This document shows positions 10,710 to 22,100 of a stretch of DNA of 64,000 nt, piece by piece. The notes beneath the pieces were generated by a model. It was not told the DNA's origin, did no database searches, and saw only the letters and a list, made by a program, of their open reading frames with translations. Each line of letters opens with the position of its first letter. The stretch's first letter is position 1. Origin of the DNA: Scenedesmus sp. ARA3 (taxonomy: Eukaryota > Chlorophyta > Chlorophyceae > Sphaeropleales > Scenedesmaceae); contig RWJK01000253.1 of NCBI GenBank assembly GCA_004335835.1, forward strand, positions 1 to 64,000. The letters are read 5' to 3'. Position numbers and translations under genes: made by a program.

Positions 10710-13700
10710 ATGGAGAGCAGGGACACTGACACCAGAAAGGGGTCATATGGCGGGCCCCACGGTCGATATGGCCATGGACAGGGCCCTTGGGGCGGTCAGA
10801 TGGACACTGCACACGTACATGATACATTTAGGCCGGATGCTGGACCCTCAGGCTATCACCGCAGCTCAGGCAGGGGCGGACCAGGACACAACAGCTCCCG
10901 TGGCCGCTCCAGATCGCAGAAGGGCTACAAGCGGTTGTGGGATCATGTGAAAACTGTCGGGCGCGGCGACACCCTGGACAGAGACGGCGGAATGTAAGCC
11001 ATGCTTGAAACTGCCACGCAGGTGTCCATGGCAGCCAGCCCGCCATTAGCTTACGCATGCCTGCTGTCTCCGCCCGCAGGCCCAGCGAGATGAGCGTAGA
11101 GGAGCTCGTTAAGCTGTGCATCTCGCTGCCTGGGGGCGCCAGTGCGGTCGCAGCAGTGGCTCCCGCGCTCAGCTACCTGGACAGTCGGGCCATGGCAGCA
11201 TTCATGAAGGAGCTGGCCAAGACGCAGCATCTGTCTCGGGCCATGGAGATCTTCGACTGGCTCAAGTCCCTGCCAGCTGATCACGAGCTGTACGGCCTGT
11301 GTGACGTGTACACCTTCACCACTGCCATCAGCATGATGGGGCCCTCGCAGCAGCTGCGCCGCGCACTGGAGCTGGTGGGAGAGATGCGGGCACGCGGGCT
11401 GTCCTGCAACGTGCACACCTACAGCGCGCTAATGAACGTGTGCATCAAGGTGAGCCTGCAGCGCTGCTGAGCAGCGGGGTTCGTCACAGCGGTACTGTTG
11501 TAGCAGTTTGACCATGGCGGTTGCTTTGACCATTGACCTGCAGCAGCTCCCACTTTCCAAACCAAGCTGCTCTCAGATGTTGAGCAAGGCACCAACGCTG
11601 AACGCAGGAGCAACTGTGGGAAACGCAGTCGCCCCAAAGCCCTGTGCTGTGTGTGTCTGCTGCTGCAGTGTGACGCGTGTGACCTGGCGCTGGATGTGTT
11701 TAAGCAGATGCACGAGGACCGCATCCGGCCCAACGTGGTGACCTACAACACGCTGGTGGACGTGTATGGCAAGACAGGCCAGTGGGAGAAGGCAGTGCGC
11801 GTGCTGGAAGACATGCGCGACGAGGTGCGGCCGCAGCAGCAGCAGCAACCTGGGCCAGCTGCAGTTGTTGCAAAACACCTTGCCCTCGGCAGACTGAGAA
11901 TTGTGCTATGACTGGATGTCACCGACAGCGCATCATCGGTGCAACGTATCAGCTACATCTTGTGACAGGCAAGACAGGCAAGAGGGTCATGGCGCAGGCG
12001 TGCTGCTGTGGTTGCCTGCTTCCCTTGACTGCTGCTGAGCATGCCTGCTGCCCCTGCCTGCTGCCCCTGCAGGACATTGAGCCTGAGGTGCGCACCTTCA
12101 ACACAGCCATCATCGCGTGCAACATGTGCGGCCAGCCCCAGGAGGCACTCAAGGTGAGCCCAGCGCTCCGGCGGCACTGCTGGTGACCATCAGACAACAG
12201 CCACGGCAGCTAACTGTTAGACAGCACTGTTGATTGTCAGACAGCAGCCACGGCAGCAGCCTGCCATCGGCGCACAGGGCAGCAACCTATGGCAGTGCCG
12301 GCGAAGCCCACGAGAGCTTCTCCTTGTATGGCAGTGTTGATCAGCTGCTGGCATGGCTGCCACGTGATGCTGTTGCTGCAGCTCATTAAGTGCTGCTGCT
12401 GTCCCTGCCGCTGCTGCTGCTGCTAAACCCAATCCCTGCGACTCTTGCAGGTGTACCAGAAGCTGCTGGAGTCTGGCCTGCAGCCCATCAGCACCACCTA
12501 CACCGCGCTCATCAGCGCATACGGCAAGGCTGGGCAGCTGGATAAGGCCCTGGACACCTTCCAGACCATGCTGCAGCGCGGCTGCGAGCGCAGCGTGATC
12601 ACCTACAGCGCGCTGATCAGCGCCTGCGAGAAGGCTGGGCGCTGGGAGCTGGCGCTGCAGCTGTTTGAGCAGATGCAGCGCGAGGGCTGCGTGCCCAACA
12701 CGGTCACCTACAACAGCCTCATCACGGCCTGCCAGCAAGGTGCGCATGCGCGGCATGGAGCGCAGGCAGGGCGGCAGCAGGGCGGCGGCAGCAGGGCGGC
12801 GGCAGCAGGAGAACAGCAGGCTCAACAGCACTTTGGCTGGCCCCGATGAGAGAACAGAGCAGCAGCAGCAGCAGCAGCAGCGGATTACAGCAGCGTCCTG
12901 TTTCAACTGGCTGGGCACAGCACCTGCATCCCAAGTCTGCCAGGTGCCGCCGTCTGTGCACACAACATGACTCAAACAACCTCATTGAGCTTCCGCTGCT
13001 GCTGCTGCTGCTGCAGGCGGCCAGCCCGAGAAGGCCTGCGAGGTGTTTGAGCAGATGAAGTACCACGGCTGCCGCCCCGACGTGGTCACGTACACCGCAC
13101 TCATCAACGCGTACAACAGGGCGGGCCAGTGGCACAAGTCCCTGCAGGCCTTTGAGCAGATGCAGACGCAGAACTGCAAGCCAGACAGCTTTGTGTACCA
13201 GGCAGTCATCGACAGCCTCTGGCAGACTGGCGTGGCATGGGCGCAGGCGCGAGCCTGGCAGCTGTACACCGCTGCCGCACGCAACTGGCAGTACCGCTTC
13301 ACGGTGCAGGCCGCCAGCAACAGCAGCAGCGGCGGCGGTCTTGGTGGCGGCAGCGGCGGCCTAGGGCTCAGCCGGGACCTGGAGTATGTGGTCCCTGCCT
13401 TCACGCCTGGCGTGGCTGTGCTGGCGCTGCGCAAGTGGCTGTCGGAGCTGGTGGCGCAGCTCAGCAGCGATGGCGGCAGCAGCAGCAGCAGCATGATGTT
13501 CATGGGGCGGGACCGCATCCTGCTGAGCCTGGGGCGCAGCAGGCACATCAAGGAGCCCGGCAGCAGCAGCGCATGCCAGGCGGTGATGGCTGTGCTGGCG
13601 GGCTTCAGGTCGCCCTTCAGGTGCGTGCTACAACCGGCCCGCTGTGCTGAGGCACTGCTAGCAGCCTTGCTGGGACTGCAGCAGCGTTGCAGCGATCGGG

Positions 13701-16129
13701 ACCGTATGCGAGCAGCACAACCAGGTGGTGCGGCTACACCAGCGGCTGTCGCTGCCATTGCAGTTGACCAGTGACTGCCTGCACAGCAGAAAACCCAGCC
13801 GCACCCAGCGGTCCTTGCGTGAGCGCACCTTGCTGTCTGTGCTCACTGCTGCTGTAAATGTTATGCGTGCTGGTGCAGGCCGGGAAGCGGCGCAGTGACG
13901 CCTGGCGGCTACGTGGTGGTGGCAGAGGCACCCTGCCACGCGGCACTTGACTGGCTGCGCAGCTGTGAGCTGCAAGGATACCTGGCCCTGCTGATGCCCC
14001 CCAGCCTGCCTGCCAGCAGGCAGCCCAGCCCTCTCAGCAGCAGCAGCAGCAGTGGCGGCGGCGCTGGCGGGCCCAAGCGCCTGAGCTTTGCTGCTGACCT
14101 GGCGGAAGATGCGCAGCTAGAGCTGAGCTGTGCGCGCGCCTACCAGACTGTGGCCGAGTTTGAGCTTGGTCAGCTGCTGCAGCCTGCCAACATGAGCTGC
14201 GAGTACCTGGCGGAGAGGGACGCGTGCATTGCCGCTGCCTTTGGCTACGCGGAGCAGTTTGAGCTGGCAGAGGAGGTTGTGTTTGATGCGGTGCTGCTGA
14301 TGGACCGCGTGATGAGCACGGGCGCGCAGCACGACAGCAGCCTGGGGCGGCTGTTTGTGGCGGCGGCGCTGCGGGTGAGGCGCGGCGCTGTGTGTTGCTT
14401 GCAACTGTATGTTAGTAGCGTGCCTGCTGGCAGTTGCAGCGGTGCAGAGCTGCTGCTGCTGCTTGTGGCGTGAAGCGGTGTGGTAGTTGCCTAGCGCACT
14501 TGCACTTGGTGCATGGATGTGGCGAGGAATGGAATGTGGGTGCTCGGCTCAGCCCAGCTGTGCATACACTTGTGTCATCATAGGCATGCTTGCGCGCCTG
14601 TTGGCAGTGGCATCACAGCTCCTGCACCACCCTGCAATGCCATGTGGTGGATTTCCCACCGTGCATAAGCAAACCCTGCCTGCCTGCTGCTGCTCCTTCT
14701 GCTGCCATCGCCTCCTGCTGTAGATTGCCGCCCTGCAGACTGTGTCTGCTGCAGACGAGGGCGCACTGCAGGGCCTGCCGGGTGATGCAGCGCTGGCAGC
14801 AGCAGCAGGCTTCCCGCCAGGCAGTGTGAGCAAGATGGAGGCCAACATTGACGCTGCGCTGGGCGGTGACACCAAGTCCATCTCCATGCTGCGCTCACTC
14901 AAGCTCTTCTTCGAGCGCATGGGCGCAGACCAGCAGGTGCGGTTGGGGCAGGGCTGCTGCTTGTTGCATAGCTCCGCTGGCCGAGCAGTGCAGCCACAGG
15001 TGGCTCTGGTTAGGGCTGCTGTGACTGGTGCAGCAGCAAGAGCATGCTTGTGCACCCTGGTGCTGCCTGCGCGCTGCGAGGACATGAAGGTGGAACTAAC
15101 CTCGTGTCTGCTGCTGCGTGCTGCTGTTGCTGTGTTGTGCAGGAGTCGCTAGCTGCGCAGCACCTGCACGGGGCCACGACGCGCCTGCTGCGCTGCGCGC
15201 TGCTGGAGCCGGTGCTGCTGAGCTCGCAGCCATCAGTCGTAGCCGCAGCCGTGCTGCTGTGCGCTCGCAGCGCTGTCGGCTGCCACCCCTTCCTGCCCTG
15301 CTGCATTGAGCAGCTCACAGGCATGGATGCAGCACACCCACAGCTGGCAGCAGCAGTGGCAGCAGTGGAGCCGCTCACTGCATCGGCTGGCTTGGAGCCG
15401 CCGCCGCGCTCTGCGCCTGTCACGCCTGTGCACCTGGCCCCGGGCCCCAGGCCACCCTCTGCTGGCAGCCACCACCTGTTTGCTGGCATGGGCCACATGC
15501 CACATGCAGGGTCCGGCTACAGCACACCCACCAACCTTGCCGGCACACCCACTGCAGCAGCAGGCGCAGCGCCGCAGATGCCTCAGATGGCTGGCGGGCT
15601 AATGGCGGGCCACCACAAGAGCCTGCTTGACCCTGTGATGCGGCAGCACGCCTCGCTGCAGCGCGCAGGCAGCGACATGTCGTCGCTGTCCAACATCAGC
15701 CCCAGCGACGGCTCAGCAGCTGACCTGCAGGCGCTGCTGGCCTCGTCAGCGGCAGCAGCAGCGGCAGCCAGCAGCATGGCGGGGTCGCCGTCGCCGCATG
15801 TGCGCATGGGGTCGCCGGTGGTGGCTGCGTCTGAGCCTGCGCTGGCTGCAGCAATGGCTGGGCTGCAGCTGGGCATGGGTGTGGGGCTGCAGGGCATGGC
15901 TGGCCCCAGCTGCTTCCCTCAGATGCCGTTTGTTTCACCCTGGATGCCTGGCGCAGCAGGAGCATATGGTGCACAGCAGATGCCCGACCCGTACCAGATG
16001 CTGATGCAGCAGCAGGCACAGCAGCAGCAGCAGCAGCAAAGCAGCCGCCTGCAGCAGGTGACTGGCCCGTACGTGATGCCTATGCAGCAGGCCATGCTGA
16101 TGAACAACGCGGCACACCTGCTGCGCTAG
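10710..16129 (+). CDS. PPR - SMR-like - cyclin box fusion protein
   Basis: Nine exons splice in frame to 1159 residues: 10710-10993, 11080-11449, 11669-11824, 12073-12153, 12451-12739, 13017-13620, 13879-14374, 14724-14936 and 15143-16129. Residues 1-95 are Gly/Arg/Ser-rich. About 150-460 holds roughly eight pentatricopeptide repeats (for example PNVVTYNTLVDVYGKTGQWE, TYTALISAYGKAGQLDKALD, PDVVTYTALINAYNRAGQWH), an RNA-binding superhelix usually found in organelle proteins. About 510-630 resembles a Small MutS-Related domain (FTPGVAVLALRKWLSEL, GRDRILLSLGRSRHIKEPGS). About 700-880 is a cyclin fold: RDACIAAAFGYAEQFELAEE, VVFDAVLLMDRVMS and PSVVAAAVLLCAR. The tail is Met/Gln/Ala-rich. Exon 13879-14374 carries both the SMR end and the cyclin start, so the fusion is not a gene-merge artefact. 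No obvious transit peptide is seen at the chosen start; upstream exons are possible. Confidence 0.88.
12995..13016 (+). repeat. CTG tract running into a CAG splice acceptor
   Basis: A run of CTG units ends in CTGCAG directly before the PPR-cyclin exon starting at 13017, so the repeat occupies the polypyrimidine position of the acceptor. Confidence 0.7.
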
Positions 16130-19100
16130 GCGCAGCGAAGCGGGTGTGTTGTTGCAATGTGCCTGATCAGTTAGATGCGTGTGCCCCTGACGCCTGGTGT
16201 TTTGCGCTCAGCTGGTTTGCACACTTTAGAGAGGTGCAGGCTGTGGCTGGGTGTCTGCTGCAGCAAGTTGTTGGAAGTCAAACATCACCTGGAAGTGACT
16301 CACAACGTCATGCGTCACTGCACCAACACAACAGGTATCACATCAGGCCCCTAGTGTAAAATGGATTATTCCTGTGTGTGTTGATATGTTGTGTGGATAT
16401 GTAGCACGTGTCGATGTGTGTGCGTGGTGCCAAACGAGCTGTCCTGGCTAGGCTTCTTTCACGTGGTAGGCCCTCGTTCACATTGCTGCTCAGCAGCAAG
16501 CAGGGGCTGGGTTGACGGCCTTCTGATTGGGCTGTGTGTCCTTTGCGTGTGCAGCTGGTGTGCAGCTTCCTGCATGGCGCCTGCACCCTCAGGGCAGGGC
16601 TTGGCGTCAGCAGAAACAAATCCTTAGCCCTCGGGCCTGCTGCGGCTGCGCTGCAGTTGCAACACACTGCAGATGCGCTGGTGCCGGGTGATAGGATATG
16701 TGGAAACGCAGCACATGGTGTGCCAAAACATTATTTCTGTCCTGTATGGTTGCGTGACATGCTCCGATTATTGTCCAGTTGTAGCAGGAGAAGCGCTGAC
16801 ACTGTTGTGGGTGTGAGGGGCAACAGAATTGTGAAAAGCCGTGCTGTTGTGGCGATGCAGTGATGTCCATACTGTGCTTGACTTGCCGTTGAAGTTGCCT
16901 GTGTGTAGCCTGGAATCACACTGCTTGAGCAACACAATGCTGCCCGATCGATAACAATTTGGGGTTCTGTGTGTGTCTATAGTAGAAAACTATGTATGGG
17001 TTGGACTGTTGAAGCTGCTGCGTTCAGGCGGCTTCACAATGGAACAGCAGTATGGGGCCATCGCCCAACAGCAGATGCTAACACATGTGCAGCAGCTTGC
17101 GCGCAGCGAGCGTGGCCTGCAGTGCACCTGGCAGCCCCAATGGCATTTGGTTTGCTGCAGAGACTAGCACTGGCTGCCGGGTTGGCGCTGGCGTGGCTTC
17201 TGCAGCCTGACCAGCTTAGTACGGCCGGCTGCACGGCAGCCAGTACCCTCCGTGTGTGTGGTGGCTGGGCCATGTACTATACGCTTGATTGTCGGCACGG
17301 CTTGCAGCCTGCACAGTACGGCTGGCGCGGGGCACTTGGTTGGTTGTGTGTGGTTGCCGAGGCGACTGGGTTGCCCTTGCCACGCCCTGCGGTCTTGGGC
17401 CACACATGGTGATTGAGCAACCTGGCAGCTATGAGACAACAGAATCGCCATGCTTGTCATGGGTGGCTGTCGGCGGTTGCTACTGCCAGGGGTATACCCC
17501 ACAAGCCTGCTGTGACAGTCTTGGTGACGCACCTTTTGAGCAAGTTGCTGCAAGCACTGCAGCAACAACACGTATCATGACGACCATGTTTTCCTCTTCC
17601 TCCTTTCTACAGACTGTGACTGTGTATGTACGTGATGAATCTGTTTTTTGCTGGGGGCAAGGGCTTTGCTGTGACAGGCGAGATGCTAAGTCTGTGGATC
17701 TACAATGAGGCAATGCAGCAATGCAGCAGCCTGCATTCAAATGCACCCACAGCCGACGTAATTACGTTTAACGATGCATGGTGTTGAGTACATGTAGCTC
17801 AAAAGATTGTTACTCTGGTGCGCGTGGTTGTGTGCAGCCTGTCTCATGTTGTGCTCTAATGGCTAAGCCTGTATCACCATGTCCAAACTGCTGCTTGCTT
17901 GGGAGCGTCTGTGTTGACCAACTCATATTGACGGCACCCAAATTCCATTCATTGGCAGCGTCGAGCTGCGGCAGTCCAGTCAGGTGCCAGTGTGCTTTTG
18001 TGATCAAAGCTGTGTAGGATCAGGATCTTCTACACGTGCCTACTTTATGCCCAGCCAACCAGCAGTGAGGATGCAGAACATGTTGATCTTCACCGCTTTG
18101 ATTGTGAGGTGCGTCTTAGGCGGCCGCCGCTGCTTCTGGTTCACAGAGGCTTCAGGGCGTGCTGCGCGCTAGTGCTGTAGTGGTGTGGGGCTGTGGGGGC
18201 AGTAGCGCTAACCAAACTCCGTAGGGCTTGCGCCACTGCGAATAGTATGTGGCCGCTTGCTTTTCCAATGTTGTGCTGCACAGGTGGAGTTCGGGGCCTG
18301 TGTGGGACCACGAGCGCGTTGGAGTTTTGACACAGTGTAGGCCTGTCCGCATGACCTTGTAGGCCTATCCACGTGATCTTCAGGCAGATTACGAATTGTG
18401 TGATGTGTGAGACACAACTGACAACACGGGCTGTTCTGATCTGACTTGGTTGTGGTTGTGAATATCTAAAGAGTTGAGCAAGCTGTGGGTGGTATGTAGA
18501 CACAGCTGTTCCGCTGATTGGGTGTCAACAACGTTACCTTATGACAGGCAAGCACGGCTGCCACAACCCTCATGTTTTGCTGTCTGGCGTTGCGCATGTG
18601 ATGATGGCGTCGCTGCAAGGCAGCTGGTGCACTTCTAAAGAGGTTGAGATGTAGGTGTTGTCTTGTTTTTTAGATGGGGATTTCACTAAAATAGCTGCTT
18701 CCTTCACATGGTTGCATCACCTGGTTTGCGATGCTTCATGTGACGCAGCGCTACAGGAGTCTAGGTTGATGGTGGATACAGTGAGGGGCAGGTGTCTAGA
18801 AGTCAGTTTGTGTCCCTGTTTTGTTTACAAACTTTCTTAGTGTGAGTGGATGCTTTGACGTGTTGTCAAATCACAAAGGAAAGAGCAGCATGCTCAGGGT
18901 TGCTGTGTCTCCTGTGTCTCAGGTTGCATAACACAGTTGTAACTGATGTTTGAATGTTTGCCTGTGACGGACTCCACGTTTCTGATATGGTTATCAGTCA
19001 TTCATACAATTGATGCTACGCGTGCGGACGGCAGGTGCTAACCAGAGGTCGATTTAGGCGCCAACCACTTGCTGACGAGAACTTGCAGGCTGCAAGCCTA

Positions 19101-19131
19101 CAGCGGCCTGCTAAGCGAGAGACCACATACA
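16130..19131. other. Three-kilobase intergenic stretch
   Basis: Between the PPR-cyclin stop and the kinesin start. Open frames on both strands are short and lack protein-like composition or splice-linked partners. The base composition becomes less GC-rich towards 18,000-19,000. I found no tRNA-like T-loop motif. It presumably holds the 3' UTR of one gene and the promoter/5' UTR of the next. Confidence 0.5.
16355..16359 (+). terminator. Putative TGTAA polyadenylation signal of the PPR-cyclin gene
   Basis: TGTAA lies 226 bases after the stop codon. The motif is seen; its function is inferred from chlorophyte usage. Confidence 0.45.
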
Positions 19132-22100
19132 ATGCTAGCAGTATCTAGCGACGTGGCAGATGATGCGGAACCTGGGGAAGGGGAGCTGGCCACCAGAGCA
19201 GGACAGACAGGGCAAAGCAGTAACATCGACATCTTTCTACGTGTGAAGCCGGTGCCCCGCCCAACCAACCGAATTTTGGTTGATCCTCTTGACGGAAACG
19301 TAGAGTTCAATATCCCAAGGGATTCAAGTGCAGGGTGAGTATGGCTGGGGTTGAGCTGCTGCATATGCCTGCCCTGACAGGCTGGCTGCTCAGTTGCTCA
19401 GCTAAACAATTGGCATTCGTGAGCAGGCTGATAAACAACAGCAGAGAAAGGTACCTGTTCAACTTCAACGGCATCCTCACCCCAGAAGCTAAGCAGGATG
19501 AGGTAAGCATGCCAGATGCTGCACACGCACAGCCTGGTTGCTGCAGCTGCTGTTGTCAAACCCATCTTTGCAGGAACTCGCGCACATTGCTGGCCGGGCA
19601 TGATAACATGTAGCAGTGCAAAGCATCAGTAATCTGTCGTGCCCTGCAGGTGTTTGAGCGCGTGGCGCGGCCTGTGGTGGTTGGCAGCATGCAGGGCTTC
19701 AATGGCACCATCTTTGCATATGGCCAGACAGGCTCTGGCAAGACCTTCACCATCACAGGCGGCGCAGAGCGCTACGTGGACAGGGGCATCATCCCGCGCA
19801 CGATTGCGTGTGTGTACGGCGAAGTTGCAAAGCAAGCTGGGTACACCTTCCAGGTCAGCTGCTGGTGACAACACGGCATCACAGCAGTTGAGCAGCACAG
19901 CTCGAATGTGTAAGCTTTGAAGGAGCAGCAGCAGGACACAACAGGTTCAGAAGGTGACATGGTGCATTGTAGCGCAGCATGCGCTATTGTTTATGGTGTG
20001 CGTATGGATGTGCCGGTGTCTGCGCTGTGTTGTCACAACATACGCATTGTGCGCACAGGGCTGGGTAGCAGTCGCAGGGCGCCTGCTGCAACATCATATG
20101 CAACACCAAGCGCCTGGATCTTGTTATATCGCTGCCTGCAGGTGTACATCTCCTACCTTGAGATATATAACGAGGTGGGCTATGACCTCCTGGACCCCAC
20201 ACGGGAGGTGCAGGCCATGGAGGACCTGCCACAGGTGGGCCTGCTAGCAGTACCATTGCAGCAGGCTGACTGTTGGCTTGCAGTGTGGCTGTTGTTGTTC
20301 ACCCAGCGCTTGGAAGCGCAGCCAAAGGTTGAGCAGAGCAGCAACAGGAAGAGGGTGCCATTGGGTTCTCCAGAGAGCACATGCATAGTACAGCAAACGC
20401 GTCAAACATTTCCTGGCACAACTGTGTGTTGCTGCACAGGGGTGATGCAATGGCAGCATCTTGTCCATGCAGGAACCAACCTCGAATGTGTGAATTGCCA
20501 TGCTGTATGGAGCAGGTGTACATACAAGAAGATGAAGATCAAAACATCCACTTCAAGAACTTGTCCGTGCATCGCGCAGCAACTGAGGAGGAAGCACTCA
20601 ACCTGGTGAGCCATGCCTGGCGCAACACCCAGCCCACCACACACCGCACAGGGCCTGCTTATCTGGTTTATTCACCACCCTGCTCGCCGCCTCGACAGAG
20701 CATGATGAGCGCTGCACGTGCTGCCACAGCTCTGGACAGCCTCAGCATCTGGGAGAGATATGCGTTTGCGCACCTGTTGGCGATTGTCTCGCATACGGAC
20801 GAGCCACAGGTGTCAGCACTGCGGTAGCATCAGCAGGCTGGCGACGTCAAACTTTGTCTGCCGCGCGCTGCTGTGCTGAGCTGTAGCTGTTCCTGGGGGA
20901 CACCAACCGCACTGTGTCGGAGACGCCCATGAACCAGGCTTCCACGCGCAGCCACTGCATCTTCACCATCATGCTGGAGGCGCGGCAGGCAGGCAGCGAC
21001 GTGGTGCGGCGCTCCAAGCTGCACCTGGTTGATCTGGCGGGATCTGAGAGGGTGGCAAAGTCAGGTGGGGCCACTTCAGCTTGTGGGACGTGACACATGT
21101 TGTTGCGGCAACTGTGTGCTTCCATCCCGTCACACCAAAGAAATGCAAATGAATGGATTTGTGGAACTGAAGCTGCCGGTCCATATCTTGCTGCAGTGCA
21201 TGCGATATGACATTATCGTTGTGTGGTGTGTTCTGTGCCGCGTGCTGCGCAGGCGTTGACGGCACCACGCTCAAGGAGGCCAAGTACATCAACCTCAGCC
21301 TGCACTACCTGGAGCAGGTCATCGTGGCGCTGCAGGAGCGCAGCATGGGCCTGGCCAGGTGAGCCAGCGGCTGCTGCAGGCAGCTGATGCCAACAGGGGC
21401 TGCAGTCATGGCTGTGGTGCTCTATGGGCCAGCACCCTCGGCCGCAGCACTGGCATGGATGCAAGAGCTGCATTCGCAAACAGGCTGCATGCTGTGATTG
21501 AAGTCTGATGCAAGAAGTTTGAATGACGTTTGGTGTAGCTTGCTGCAGCGTGTGCTGCTTTGCCGGCTCATGTGCTGTCTGTTTGGGACTGCAGGGTGCA
21601 TGTGCCCTACCGCAACAGCTTGATGACGCTGGTGCTGCGCGACAGCCTGGGCGGCAACTGCAGGACGGTCATGGTGGCCACAGTCAGCGGCGAGGCGGAG
21701 CACATGGAGGAGTCCATCTCCACCTGCAGGTTTGCGCAGCGCGTGGCACTCATCAAGAATGAGGTGAGCGGGGCACAGCAGTGCCAGGAAACACCAGGTG
21801 GCTAGGGTTAGCAACAGGCAGACACCATGCAATTGCTTTACAGATTTGCAATCGTGTACAAGTGCGCATGCCTTGACTGCTGAAGCCTTCGCACTCTGAG
21901 GAGGGGCATTGCATGGCTCACTGCAGAGCATCTGCAGCTGAGCAGCTGCCGCGTGGCCATGCCGAGCCTGCTGCACGCCGCACTGCTGCCACCAAGCAAC
22001 GTGTGACCATGTGTCTGCCGCTGGGCCCCCGGCTGCTTGCTGCTCCACTCTGGTCCACTGCGTGTCTAGGTGAGCGTGAATGAGGAGATGGATCCTGCAG

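Noticed and set aside
16969..17412. 147-codon plus-strand frame in the 3-kb intergenic region
   Set aside because: Cys/Trp/Gly-rich composition typical of chance frames, no conserved motif and no supporting exons.
16130..19131. tRNA or other structured RNA gene in the large gap
   Set aside because: I looked for T-loop (GGTTCRA) patterns and found none with a matching acceptor stem; a covariance search would be decisive.
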